Below, piece after piece: positions 8,049-16,609 of a stretch of DNA of 64,000 nt. The notes under the pieces are model-generated. The model worked only from the letters and a program-made list of their open reading frames with translations. It was not told where the DNA came from and did not search any database. A program made the position numbers and the translations under genes. The stretch comes from Sphingobium sp. TKS. GTDB lineage: Bacteria; Pseudomonadota; Alphaproteobacteria; Sphingomonadales; Sphingomonadaceae. The stretch's first letter is position 1. Each line of letters opens with the position of its first letter. The DNA lies in contig NZ_CP005083.1 in assembly GCF_001563265.1 (NCBI RefSeq), positions 3,599,001-3,663,000 of the forward strand, given 5' to 3'.

Positions 8049-8780
8049 ATGAGTGAAACCGCTTCCTTTGGCTATCGCGATGTCGAAGCCACCGACAAAC
8101 AGGGGATGGTCCGCGCCGTCTTCTCCAACGTGGCGTCCAAATATGACCTGATGAACGACGCCATGTCGGCGGGCGCTCATCGGTTGTGGAAGGACCAGTT
8201 CGTCAATCGCGTGAAGCCACGGCGGGACGAGCAGATCCTCGACATGGCGGGCGGCACCGGGGACATTGCTTTTCGGATGCACAAGCATGGCGCGCAGGTC
8301 ACGGTGTCGGACATCAACCCCGAAATGCTGGCCGTGGGCGTCGAGCGGGCACAGAAGAAAGGCTATGAAGGGCTGATCTGGTCGGAGCAGAATGCGGAAG
8401 TGTTGAGCTTCGGGGAACGCGCTTTCGACGCTTATACGATCGCGTTCGGCATCCGCAATGTGACGCACATCGACAAGGCGCTGCGGGAAGCGCATCGGGT
8501 GCTGAAATTTGGCGGGCGCTTCTTCTGCCTCGAATTTTCCACCACGACCTGGCCGGGCTTTTCCGATGTCTATGACGTCTATTCGCATCGGCTGGTGCCC
8601 AAGCTCGGCAAGCTGCTGGCGGACGATGAGGACAGCTATCGTTACCTGATCGAATCGATCCGGCGCTTCCCGCCCATGCCGGAGTTCGAGCGGATGATCC
8701 GGGAAGCCGGGTTCGTGCAGACCAAGGTCGAGCCGATTCTCGGCGGGCTGGTCGCAATCCATAGCGGCTGGAAGATTTGA
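8049..8780 (+). CDS. ubiE: Ubiquinone/menaquinone methyltransferase UbiE
   Basis: SAM-dependent C-methyltransferase of ubiquinone biosynthesis acting on the benzoquinol ring. The 243 residues contain SAM motif I as ILDMAGGTGDIAFRM near 62, the NPEMLAVG post-motif, the family block AFGIRNVTHIDKAL, and the C-terminal YRYLIESIRRFP and PILGGLVAIHSGWKI. The start codon follows the palindromic element by 11 nt. ubiB follows in the same orientation, so the pair may act as a ubiquinone operon interrupted by a repeat. Confidence 0.97.
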   Translation: MSETASFGYRDVEATDKQGMVRAVFSNVASKYDLMNDAMSAGAHRLWKDQFVNRVKPRRDEQILDMAGGTGDIAFRMHKHGAQVTVSDINPEMLAVGVERAQKKGYEGLIWSEQNAEVLSFGERAFDAYTIAFGIRNVTHIDKALREAHRVLKFGGRFFCLEFSTTTWPGFSDVYDVYSHRLVPKLGKLLADDEDSYRYLIESIRRFPPMPEFERMIREAGFVQTKVEPILGGLVAIHSGWKI

Positions 8781-8796
8781 TGGGCATGCAAGTAAA

Positions 8797-8896
8797 GCCC
8801 CTCCCCTTCAGGGGAGGGGTTGGGGTGGGAGCCATCCATTTTGCACAGCGCTTGGGGCACTCCCCCACCCCCAACCCCTCCCCTTCAGGGGAGGGG
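8797..8896. repeat. Nested palindromic repeat between ubiE and ubiB, family R4
   Basis: Two copies of the hairpin CCCCTCCCCTTCAGGGGAGG lie at the two ends, and the inner flanks (TTGGGGTGGGAG and CTCCCCCACCCCCAA) are inverted relative to each other, so the whole 100 nt forms a larger cruciform. It lies inside the apparent ubiE-ubiB transcription unit. Confidence 0.8.
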
Positions 8897-8906
8897 AGCA
8901 AGTAAC

Positions 8907-10448
8907 GTGGCCTCCCATATCACGCATATCTGGCGGCTGGTTAAGTGGAGCCGTATCCTAGCGCGCCATGGAGCCTTGCGGGGAATTGAGCGCGATCCCT
9001 TGACCCCGACGCCAGTGCGGCGGCTGATCAAGGTGGCGCGTTTCGGCGCGCGCGTGCCCAGGCAACCACGCTATGCCGACGCCTTTCAGTCCATCGGCCC
9101 GGCGGCGATCAAGCTGGGGCAGACGCTGGCGACGCGGCCCGATCTGGTGGGCGACGAGGCCGCCAACGATCTGCTGCGCTTGCAGGACGCGCTGCCGCCC
9201 GTGCCCTTTGCGACCATCAAGGCGCAGATCGAGCAGAGTTTCGGGCGACCGCTGGAGGCGCTGTACAGCCGCTTCGATGAGGAGCCGGTGGGCGCGGCCT
9301 CCATCGCGCAGGTGCATCGGGCGGTCACTACGCAGGGGCGCGACGTCGCGGTCAAGGTGATCCGCCCCGGCGTCACCGATCAGTTCAATCGCGACATCCA
9401 GACCTATGAATGGGCCGCCGCCCATGTCGAGATGCTGGGCGGGGAACTGGCGCGGCTGCGGCCCCGGCTGGTGATCGCGAACATGAAGCGCTGGACGGCG
9501 CGGGAACTCGACCTGCGGCGCGAGGCGGCTTCCGCCTCCGAATTGGGCGAGGCGATGGAGGCGATGCCCGGCTATCGCGTGCCCGCCATCGACTGGGACC
9601 GCACCAGCGGCAAGGTCATGACCATGGAGTGGATCGACGGGGTCAAGATCTCCGATCGGGACGCGCTGATCGCCGCCGGGCATGATGTGAAGGAGATCGC
9701 GTCGCGGCTGGTGAACGCTTTCCTGCGGCAGGCGATTGCCGAGGGCTTCTTCCATGCCGACATGCATCAGGGGAACCTGTTCGTCACCGCCAATGGCGAT
9801 ATCGTCGCCATCGACTTCGGCATCATGGGGCGGATCGACCGTCGGGCGCGCATGTGGCTGGCGGAGATTCTCTATGGCCTGATCACCGGCAACTATAAGC
9901 GCGTGGCGGAAATCCACTTCGAGGCGCAATATGTGCCGGGCCATCATAATGTGGAGGAGTTCGCGACGGCTCTGCGGGCCGTGGGCGAGCCGATGCGCGG
10001 CAAGCCGGTGCGGGAACTGTCGGTCGGCGGCATGCTGGACGGGCTGTTCGCGATCACCCGCGATTTCGACATGCAGACCCAGCCGCATCTGCTGCTGCTG
10101 CAAAAGACCATGGTGATGGTGGAGGGCGTGGCGACCTCGCTCGATCCCGACATCAACCTGTGGGAGACGAGCGGGCCTTATGTGAAGGAATGGCTGCGAT
10201 CGGAACTGGGACCGGAGGCGAAGGCGGCCGATGCGCTGATCGAAAATTGGCGGATTTTGCAGCGGCTGCCGGGACTGGTGAAGCGGATCGAGGAGGCTTT
10301 CCCCGAAAAGGGTGGCGCGCCGCCGCCGCCGCCTTTGCCGGAGGTGCGGCTGATCCGGGTCGGGGCCGGGTGGCGCTATGTGGTGGTGGCGTTGCTGGCC
10401 GGAGCGATCGGGGCTGGCGCGATGGCGGCGGTGACGTCCTTTCTGTAG
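8907..10448 (+). CDS. ubiB: UbiB-family atypical kinase for ubiquinone biosynthesis
   Basis: UbiB is an ABC1/ADCK-type ATPase needed for aerobic ubiquinone synthesis. The KxGQ motif appears as AIKLGQTLATRPDL, the ATP lysine as VAVKVIRPGV, the catalytic loop as FFHADMHQGNLF and the metal site as AIDFGIMG. Two C-terminal hydrophobic helices (WRYVVVALLAG...) anchor it in the membrane. I place the start at GTG 8907, giving 513 residues beginning VASHITHIWRL. An ATG at 8820 would require translating the upstream repeat. Confidence 0.93.
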   Translation: MASHITHIWRLVKWSRILARHGALRGIERDPLTPTPVRRLIKVARFGARVPRQPRYADAFQSIGPAAIKLGQTLATRPDLVGDEAANDLLRLQDALPPVPFATIKAQIEQSFGRPLEALYSRFDEEPVGAASIAQVHRAVTTQGRDVAVKVIRPGVTDQFNRDIQTYEWAAAHVEMLGGELARLRPRLVIANMKRWTARELDLRREAASASELGEAMEAMPGYRVPAIDWDRTSGKVMTMEWIDGVKISDRDALIAAGHDVKEIASRLVNAFLRQAIAEGFFHADMHQGNLFVTANGDIVAIDFGIMGRIDRRARMWLAEILYGLITGNYKRVAEIHFEAQYVPGHHNVEEFATALRAVGEPMRGKPVRELSVGGMLDGLFAITRDFDMQTQPHLLLLQKTMVMVEGVATSLDPDINLWETSGPYVKEWLRSELGPEAKAADALIENWRILQRLPGLVKRIEEAFPEKGGAPPPPPLPEVRLIRVGAGWRYVVVALLAGAIGAGAMAAVTSFL

Positions 10449-10575
10449 GGGTTGTTTTCGGCCGGAGGTGGACGTTGATAATAGGCTACATATATCTTTT
10501 CAGTTACCGTTCATCCCGTTCAAGGCATTGACAGTCAGCGATGGAGCCTCTTCCCCTGTCCCGGACCGCCCTCGC

Positions 10576-11946
10576 ATGCCGAACCATGATCGCATGAGCG
10601 CCCGCTGGCTTCGCGTCGCCGCCATTGCCGTGGCGTCACTCGCCTTGATGGCGCGCCCGGCGGCGGCGCAGCAGATCTTGCGGGACGCGGAAACGGAAGC
10701 CTTCATGGCCGATATGTCCGCGCCCTTGGCCAAAGCGGCGGGCATGGAGCCGCGCAATGTCCAGGTGCTGGTCATCAATGACCCGGATATCAATGCCTTC
10801 GTCGCGGGCGGCCAATATGTCTGGGTGCATAGCGGGCTGATCGCCGCGGCCGACAATGTGAACCAGGTGCAGGGCGTGGTCGCGCACGAAATCGGCCATA
10901 TCGAGGGCGGCCATGTCATCCGCTATGGCGAAGGGATGAAGGAGGCGACCGGCATCACCCTGCTCAGCCTGGTTCTGGGCGCTGCGGCGATCGCGGCGGG
11001 CGGCGCGGAAGCGGGCATGGGCATTTTGGGCATGGGGCAGCAGGCGGCGATGGGCAAGTTCCTCGCCTTTTCGCGCGCGCAGGAAAGCTCCGCCGATCTG
11101 GCCGGCGCGCGTTATCTCAGCAAAGCCGGGATTTCGGGCAAGGGCAGCCTGGAATTTTTCAAGAAGCTGCAGAACCAGGAATATCGCCTCGCCATCCCGC
11201 AGGACGACAGTTACGGCCGCACCCACCCGCTGTCGGGCGAACGCATCAATGTGCTGCGGGAGGTTTATAGCGTCGATCCCGCCTGGGACAAGCCGATGGA
11301 CCCGAAGCTGGAGGCGCGGTTCGAGCGGATCAAGGCGAAGCTGGTCGGCTTCGTGTCGGAGCCTAATCAGACCCTCATCAAATATCCCGAAAGCGACCAG
11401 TCGATCCCGGCCCATTATGCGCGCGCCTATGCCTGGCACAAGAGCGCCTATCCGGACAAGGCGCTCAGCGAGGTCGACGCGCTGCTGACCGCTGCGCCGC
11501 ACGATCCCTATTTTCTGGAGTTGAAGGGGCAGGTGCTGCTGGAAAGCGGCAAGCCCACCGATGCCATTCCGCCATTGCGGGAAGCGGTGCAGCTTACCAA
11601 CCAGCCGCTGATCGCCACCCTGCTCGGCCATGCGCTGATCGCGACGGAGAATGACGCGAATTTCGCGGAAGCGGAAAAGGTCTTGCGCAACGCCATAGCG
11701 CGGGACCGGGAAAATCCCTTCGCCTGGTATCAATTGGGCGTCGTTTACGAGCATCGCGGCGACCTGCCCCGCGCGGCGCTGGCGACGGCGGAGCGCTATT
11801 CGATGATAGGCGAGGACCAGATGGCGCTGCGCAGCGCCGACGCCGCGATGCAGGGGTTGAAGCCAGGCACGGTTGACTATCTGCGCGCACAGGATATCGC
11901 CATGGTCTCCCGCGCCGCCGTCGAACAGAAGCGAAAGAAAAAATGA
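10576..11946 (+). CDS. Periplasmic M48 metalloprotease with TPR domain (BepA-like)
   Basis: The protein has a signal peptide (WLRVAAIAVASLALMARPAAA, cut before QQ) followed by an M48 peptidase domain with the zinc motif HEIGH in VVAHEIGHIEGGH, and a C-terminal TPR-rich half. This architecture is that of BepA/YfgC, which assists or degrades outer-membrane proteins such as LptD. The start may be ATG 10576 or ATG 10594; both precede the signal peptide, and an earlier in-frame ATG at 10468 is unlikely. The stop overlaps the next start (ATGA), linking the protease to a thiol-disulfide protein. Confidence 0.9.
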   Translation: MPNHDRMSARWLRVAAIAVASLALMARPAAAQQILRDAETEAFMADMSAPLAKAAGMEPRNVQVLVINDPDINAFVAGGQYVWVHSGLIAAADNVNQVQGVVAHEIGHIEGGHVIRYGEGMKEATGITLLSLVLGAAAIAAGGAEAGMGILGMGQQAAMGKFLAFSRAQESSADLAGARYLSKAGISGKGSLEFFKKLQNQEYRLAIPQDDSYGRTHPLSGERINVLREVYSVDPAWDKPMDPKLEARFERIKAKLVGFVSEPNQTLIKYPESDQSIPAHYARAYAWHKSAYPDKALSEVDALLTAAPHDPYFLELKGQVLLESGKPTDAIPPLREAVQLTNQPLIATLLGHALIATENDANFAEAEKVLRNAIARDRENPFAWYQLGVVYEHRGDLPRAALATAERYSMIGEDQMALRSADAAMQGLKPGTVDYLRAQDIAMVSRAAVEQKRKKK

Positions 11947-12713
11947 CCGAAAATTCGCGACCCGGCTTTCGCGCGGCGCTTTCCAACAGGACCATATTGA
12001 TGACCCTTGGCGTTTTCGCCTTCATCGCCGTCACCGCGACCGGCGCTGCGCTAGGCACGCAGAGCACTGGCCGCGTGGATGCGAGCGACAAGGCTGCGAT
12101 CGAGCAGATCGTCCACGACTATATATTGGAGCATCCCGAGATCATTCCGCAGGCGGTCGAGAAATTGCAGACCAAGCGGATGGCCGGCACGATCGACGCC
12201 AGCCGCCAGACCATCGAAACGCCCTATGCCGGGGCATGGGAGGGCGCGGCCAAGGGCGATGTGACAGTGGTCGAGTTTTTCGACTATGCCTGCGGCTATT
12301 GCCGGGCTTCGCTGCCTGACCTTGCCAAGCTGGTGGGTGAGGACAAGGGGGTCAAGGTCGTCTATCGCGAACTGCCGATTCTGTCCGACGAGAGCATCAA
12401 TGCCGCGAAGGTGTCGCTGCTGGCGGCGGAGAAGAACCAATATATGCCTTATCACCGGGCGCTTTATGCAGCGGGGAAGGTGACGCGCGAGACGATCCTG
12501 GCTGCGGCGGCCAAGGTAGGCATCGATGCAAAAGCTGCACAGGCGGCGATGGCGGACAGCAAATATAATGCGGAGATCCAGTCGAATATCGGACTTGCGC
12601 AGAAATTGCAGGCTAGTGGCACGCCGACCTTCGTGATCGGAGGACAGGTGCTGAACGGGGCTGTGGGTTATGATGCGTTGAAGGCGGCGGTGGCTTCGGC
12701 GCGGGGGAAATAA
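11943..12713 (+). CDS. DsbA-family thiol-disulfide oxidoreductase
   Basis: A 256-residue protein with one N-terminal membrane anchor or uncleaved signal (ILMTLGVFAFIAVTATGAAL), a helical region, and a thioredoxin-fold domain with the active site CGYC (FFDYACGYCRASLPDL) and the cis-Pro loop GTPTFVIGG. This matches the Com1/DsbG-like DsbA branch found in alphaproteobacteria, likely periplasmic. It is translationally coupled by a 4-nt overlap to the M48 protease, which suggests joint work on envelope protein quality. Confidence 0.9.
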   Translation: MTENSRPGFRAALSNRTILMTLGVFAFIAVTATGAALGTQSTGRVDASDKAAIEQIVHDYILEHPEIIPQAVEKLQTKRMAGTIDASRQTIETPYAGAWEGAAKGDVTVVEFFDYACGYCRASLPDLAKLVGEDKGVKVVYRELPILSDESINAAKVSLLAAEKNQYMPYHRALYAAGKVTRETILAAAAKVGIDAKAAQAAMADSKYNAEIQSNIGLAQKLQASGTPTFVIGGQVLNGAVGYDALKAAVASARGK

Positions 12714-12760
12714 GCGGCGGTTTTGGGTGGGGGCGGACATTCTGCTTGCGCCGTTTCCCA

Positions 12761-12815
12761 GAAACGCAACGTACTCCTGCGCAGGCAGGAACACGTTGCG
12801 CCTAATGTCCCGTAC
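12761..12815. repeat. Degenerate hairpin related to repeat family R3
   Basis: CAACGT...ACGTTG arms enclose CTCCTGCGCAGGCAGGAAC, which resembles the GTTCCTGCGAAGGCAGGAAC unit of the R3 repeats at 25190, 27501 and 48492. It lies in the gap after the DsbA-like gene; otherwise I see nothing in the 210 nt before the terminator. Confidence 0.5.
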
Positions 12816-12923
12816 TGACCAAGAACGGACATTCCGCTCCACCATTTTCAAAACCATGACCTCCTGCCTCCTCCGCCATTGACTCAGCCATGCCTTTTGC
12901 CTATCGGACGCCCCCTGACATGC

Positions 12924-12949
12924 GGCCGCCCGCCCGGCGGCCCTTTTTT
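12924..12949 (+). terminator. Intrinsic terminator before rpmH
   Basis: GGCCGCC (12924-12930) pairs with GGCGGCC (12936-12942) across a 5-nt loop and is followed by a run of six T. It separates the protease/thiol operon from rpmH. Confidence 0.85.
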
Positions 12950-12987
12950 GTCACGCCCGATTCTTTAGATTTTTTGAGGAATGAACG

Positions 12988-13122
12988 ATGAAGCGCACCT
13001 TTCAGCCAAGCAATCTGGTTCGGAAGCGCCGTCACGGTTTCCGCGCCCGCATGGCGACCCCCGGCGGCCGCAATGTGATCCGCGCACGCCGTTCGCGCGG
13101 CCGCAAGAGCCTGAGCGCCTGA
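12988..13122 (+). CDS. rpmH: 50S ribosomal protein L34
   Basis: The 44-residue product [20 protein letters not shown]... ending GRKSLSA is unmistakably L34, a small basic protein of the large subunit. The start is supported by GAGGA 8 nt upstream. It heads the conserved rpmH-rnpA-yidD-yidC block. A second reading frame, that of rnpA, is open across its entire length. Confidence 0.97.
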   Translation: MKRTFQPSNLVRKRRHGFRARMATPGGRNVIRARRSRGRKSLSA

Positions 13123-13154
13123 ACGACGCGCCGCTAGCGAGCGCGCCTGCCGTC

Positions 13155-13673
13155 ATGGCACGGCGCGCCGATTTTCTGGCGGCGAATCGCGGGCGGCGCG
13201 CGCCCATGCCGGGCTTTGTCCTGCTGGTGCGCGAACGTGGCGATGGCGATCCGGCGATGCGCATCGGCATCACGGTCACGAAAAAGATTGGCGGCGCTGT
13301 CATCCGCAACCGGATGAAGCGCCGTTTTCGCGTCCTCGCGCGGGAACTGCTGCCGTCGCTTGGCGTGCCGGGGGCCGACCATGTGCTCATCGGGCGCGTC
13401 GAGGGGATCGAGCGCGATTTCGGCCTGCTCCGTGGCGAGATGGAGAAGGCGCTGCGCAAGGTGATGAGCCGGCCTGTTGGCGAGGCGCCGCGCAGGAAGG
13501 GGCGGCCTTCTGCCCCGAAGGATAAGGCGCTTTTGCGAAAGCACCCGACCGAAACCGTCGGCTCGGGAGAGCCTGGTCCAGACACAGCGATTCCAGGCGA
13601 CGACCGAACCGGGCCGCCGCGAGCCGGTCTCGCTCCAGTGCCTTCGCAGGAACATGGAGCGGAAAAGCCTTGA
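13155..13673 (+). CDS. rnpA: Ribonuclease P protein component
   Basis: RnpA is the protein subunit that helps RNase P RNA cleave tRNA 5' leaders. The core is clear: RADFLAANRGRRAPMPGFVL, the strand MRIGITVTKKIG and the RNA-binding RNR box VIRNRMKRRFRVLAREL. From ATG 13155 the protein has 172 residues. About 60 of these form a C-terminal Pro/Gly/Lys-rich tail beyond the usual end. The frame is open upstream to an ATG at 12981, but those residues would be an out-of-frame reading of rpmH. The stop overlaps the yidD start (TTGA). Confidence 0.9.
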   Translation: MARRADFLAANRGRRAPMPGFVLLVRERGDGDPAMRIGITVTKKIGGAVIRNRMKRRFRVLARELLPSLGVPGADHVLIGRVEGIERDFGLLRGEMEKALRKVMSRPVGEAPRRKGRPSAPKDKALLRKHPTETVGSGEPGPDTAIPGDDRTGPPRAGLAPVPSQEHGAEKP

Positions 13674-13882
13674 TCGGGCGCATCCTCATCCTGATCGCGC
13701 GCTTCTGGCAGCTTGGTCCTTCGCGCATTTTACCGCCCAGTTGCCGCTATGCCCCCTCCTGCTCGGAATATGCCATTCAGGCGATCCGCAAATATGGTGC
13801 TGTGAAGGGTAGCTGGCTGGCCACGAAGCGGCTAATGCGATGCCACCCTTGGGGCGGTTCGGGTTACGACCCGGTCCCCTGA
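13670..13882 (+). CDS. yidD: Membrane protein insertion efficiency factor YidD
   Basis: YidD is a small membrane-associated protein that assists YidC-dependent insertion. The 70 residues contain the family core LPPSCRYAPSCSEYAIQAI with its three cysteines, and the C-terminal HPWGGSGYDPVP. The start is a TTG at 13670 that overlaps the rnpA stop by four bases. Position between rnpA and yidC is canonical. Confidence 0.95.
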   Translation: MIGRILILIARFWQLGPSRILPPSCRYAPSCSEYAIQAIRKYGAVKGSWLATKRLMRCHPWGGSGYDPVP

Positions 13883-13917
13883 CACAGATTTCAAAAGATA
13901 CGGCGGAGCCGACAAGC

Positions 13918-15621
13918 GTGGACGACAAGAAGAATATCATTCTGGCGGTGCTGCTGACCGCGGCGATCCTGTTCGGCTGGCCCTATGTCACCAAACATTT
14001 CTTCCCCGCCGCCAATCCGCCCGCGACCAAGGTCGAAAGCGGCAAGACCACGCCGCTGACGCCCTCCGGTTCCACTCCGGCGGCCGAAGGCTCCGCCGCG
14101 GTCCGCGATCTGGCGCTGGTGTTGAAGGACAGCCCGCGTATCCCGATCCGCACGCCCAAGATCACCGGCTCGATCAACCTCAAGGGCGCGCGCATCGATG
14201 ACATCGTGCTGCCGACCTACAAGGAAACCATCGCCAAGGATTCGCCCGCGATCCGCCTCTACAGCCCGAGTGGCACGAAGGACGCCTATTTCGCAGGCTT
14301 CGGCTGGCAGGGCGAAGGGGTAAAGACGCCCGATGGCAGCAGCGTCTGGACCGCGCAGAGCCAGGAACTGACCCCGACCAGCCCCGTCACGCTGACGTGG
14401 AACAATGGCGCGGGCCAGACCTTCGAGATTCGCTATGCGATCGACGAAAATTACATGATCACCGCGCAGCAGAAGGTGTCGAACAGCAGCGCCGGCGCGG
14501 TGGGCGTAAAAAGCTATGGCTATGTCAGCCGGGCGCATCCTTCGGTCGATCCCGACACCTGGACGATTCACGTCGGCCCGATGGGCGTGTTCAACGGCGC
14601 GGCCAATTATGACGTGAATTACAAGGATCTGGCCAAAGGACCGGCGAGCCAGAGCTTCCAGTCGACTGGCGGCTGGATCGGCTTTACCGACAAATATTGG
14701 CTGTCCGCGCTGGTGCCTGATCAGAAGGCCGCCTTCTCCGGCCAGATGCGCAAGGGTGCGGGGACTCAGTTCCAGACCGACGTGTCGCTGGCCCCCGTGA
14801 TGCTCGCGCCCGGCAAGGCGGTGACGCAGACCAACCGGCTGTTCGTCGGCGCCAAGGAAGTGAAGACGTTGCAAGCCTATGAGCGGGCGGGCGTGCCGCT
14901 GTTCGACCGGGCGATCGATTGGGGCTGGTTCTACTGGTTCGAACAGCCGATCTTCGCGTTGCTGCACTGGCTGTTCACGGTCATCGGCAATTTCGGCGTG
15001 GCGATCATCTGCCTGACCTTCGTGGTGCGCGGCCTGATGTTCCCCGTCGCCCAGCGCCAGTTCGCCAGCATGGCGGCGATGCGCGCCGTGCAGCCCAAGA
15101 TGAAGGCGCTGCAGGAAAAGCATAAGGACGACAAGCAGAAGCTCCAGCAGGAGATGATGGAGCTGTACAAGCGCGAGAAGGTGAACCCGCTCGCCGGCTG
15201 CCTGCCGATCTTCATCCAGATTCCGATCTTCTTCGCGCTGTACAAGGTGTTGCAGCTCACCATCGAAATGCGGCACCAGCCCTTTGTCCTGTGGATCAAG
15301 GATCTCTCCGCGCCCGATCCGTTGCACATCGTCAATCTCTTCGGTCTGCTGCCGTTCACGCCGCCCGCTTTCCTCGGCATCGGCCTGCTGGCGCTGCTGC
15401 TCGGCATCAGCATGTACTTCCAGTTCAAGTTGAACCCGGCCCAGATGGACCCGATGCAGCAGCAGGTGTTCGCGATCATGCCGTGGATGATGATGTTCAT
15501 CATGGCGCCCTTCGCGGCGGGCCTGCTGGTTTACTGGATCACCAACAACTGCCTGTCGATGTTGCAGCAGTGGTTCCTCTACAAGCGCCACCCGCAGCTC
15601 AGCGCAGCGACCGCGAAATAA
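13918..15621 (+). CDS. yidC: Membrane protein insertase YidC
   Basis: YidC inserts and folds inner-membrane proteins, alone or with SecYEG. From the GTG at 13918 it has 567 residues: an N-terminal helix ([20 protein letters not shown]), a large periplasmic domain (about 60-330), and the conserved five-helix insertase core with [20 protein letters not shown], the [20 protein letters not shown] segment and a basic C-terminus. GGAG precedes the GTG at suitable distance. An ATG at 13840 lies inside yidD and is not favoured. Confidence 0.96.
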   Translation: MDDKKNIILAVLLTAAILFGWPYVTKHFFPAANPPATKVESGKTTPLTPSGSTPAAEGSAAVRDLALVLKDSPRIPIRTPKITGSINLKGARIDDIVLPTYKETIAKDSPAIRLYSPSGTKDAYFAGFGWQGEGVKTPDGSSVWTAQSQELTPTSPVTLTWNNGAGQTFEIRYAIDENYMITAQQKVSNSSAGAVGVKSYGYVSRAHPSVDPDTWTIHVGPMGVFNGAANYDVNYKDLAKGPASQSFQSTGGWIGFTDKYWLSALVPDQKAAFSGQMRKGAGTQFQTDVSLAPVMLAPGKAVTQTNRLFVGAKEVKTLQAYERAGVPLFDRAIDWGWFYWFEQPIFALLHWLFTVIGNFGVAIICLTFVVRGLMFPVAQRQFASMAAMRAVQPKMKALQEKHKDDKQKLQQEMMELYKREKVNPLAGCLPIFIQIPIFFALYKVLQLTIEMRHQPFVLWIKDLSAPDPLHIVNLFGLLPFTPPAFLGIGLLALLLGISMYFQFKLNPAQMDPMQQQVFAIMPWMMMFIMAPFAAGLLVYWITNNCLSMLQQWFLYKRHPQLSAATAK

Positions 15622-15634
15622 GGCTGCAATCTCA

Positions 15635-16294
15635 GTGACCTCCGAATTGACCGAACAGGAACAGGCCGATCTGATCGAGGAAGCGCGCAAGGTCTTTGCC
15701 GGACCGATCGCCTTCCTCAAATCCGCGCCCGACCTCAAATTCCTGCCCGACATGGCGGTGAATGAGGTCGCGTTCGCGGGCCGGTCCAATGTCGGCAAAT
15801 CCTCGCTGTTGAATGCGCTGACCAATCGCAACGGGCTGGCGCGGACTTCCAACACGCCGGGGCGGACGCAGGAGCTCAATTTCTTCGACGTGGGCGATCC
15901 GCTGCGGTTCCGGCTGGTCGACATGCCAGGCTATGGTTATGCGAAGGCGCCCAAGGACATGGTCCGCAAGTGGCGCTTCCTGGTGAACGACTATCTGCGC
16001 GGGCGGGCGAAGCTCAAGCGCACGCTGGTACTCATCGACAGCCGCCATGGGATCAAGGATGCCGATACCGACATTCTCGACATGCTGGATGCGGCGGCGG
16101 TCAGCTATCGCATCGTGCTGACCAAGGCGGACAAGGTGAAGGCCAGCCATCTGGCCGAAATCTCCCAGGCTGTCGCGGAAGCCATTCGCAAGCGGCCTGC
16201 CGCCCATCCCGACATCATCGCCACATCAAGCGACAAGGGCATGGGAATAGCGGAACTGCGCGCGGCTGTGCTGGAAAGCGTGATGCAAGGATAA
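15635..16294 (+). CDS. engB: Ribosome biogenesis GTPase EngB (YihA/YsxC)
   Basis: Essential TRAFAC GTPase involved in late 50S assembly; 219 residues. The G1 motif is [10 protein letters not shown]2/G3 are [12 protein letters not shown] and [13 protein letters not shown]4 is TKADK and G5 is the ATSSDKGMG region. The start is a GTG at 15635, 13 nt after the yidC stop, so it belongs to the rpmH-yidC block. It is followed 6 nt later by a PhnA-domain gene. Confidence 0.95.
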   Translation: MTSELTEQEQADLIEEARKVFAGPIAFLKSAPDLKFLPDMAVNEVAFAGRSNVGKSSLLNALTNRNGLARTSNTPGRTQELNFFDVGDPLRFRLVDMPGYGYAKAPKDMVRKWRFLVNDYLRGRAKLKRTLVLIDSRHGIKDADTDILDMLDAAAVSYRIVLTKADKVKASHLAEISQAVAEAIRKRPAAHPDIIATSSDKGMGIAELRAAVLESVMQG

Positions 16295-16300
16295 GCCGCC

Positions 16301-16603
16301 ATGACCGACGACGATTACATCTATGACGAAGCCAGCGGGGAATGGATCAGCGCGGCCGAGGCAAGTTCCAAGGCCAGCGCCGCCGACAGCATCGAGGTTC
16401 GTGATGCGGTCGGCAATCTGCTGGCCGATGGCGATCAGGTGACGCTGATCAAGGATCTGGCCGTCAAGGGCGCGGGACAGACGCTCAAGCGCGGGACGCT
16501 CATCAAGTCGATCCGTCTGACCGGCGATCCCCAGGAAATCGACTGCCGCTATGACGGCATCAAGGGGCTGGTGTTGCGCGCAGAATTTGTGCGCAAACGC
16601 TGA
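16301..16603 (+). CDS. PhnA-domain (YjdM-like) protein
   Basis: A 100-residue cytosolic protein whose second half (VRDAVGNLLADGDQVTLIKDLAVKG ... GTLIKSIRL ... IDCRYDGIKGLVLRAEFVRK) is the C-terminal PhnA/YjdM domain. The zinc-ribbon half of E. coli YjdM is missing; instead there is a short acidic N-terminus. The function of YjdM is not settled despite its old link to alkylphosphonate metabolism. It follows engB by 6 nt and is probably co-transcribed. Confidence 0.8.
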   Translation: MTDDDYIYDEASGEWISAAEASSKASAADSIEVRDAVGNLLADGDQVTLIKDLAVKGAGQTLKRGTLIKSIRLTGDPQEIDCRYDGIKGLVLRAEFVRKR

Positions 16604-16609
16604 CTCACA

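Noticed and set aside
13891..15924. A 677-residue open frame on the minus strand
   Set aside because: It is antisense to yidC and has no family features.
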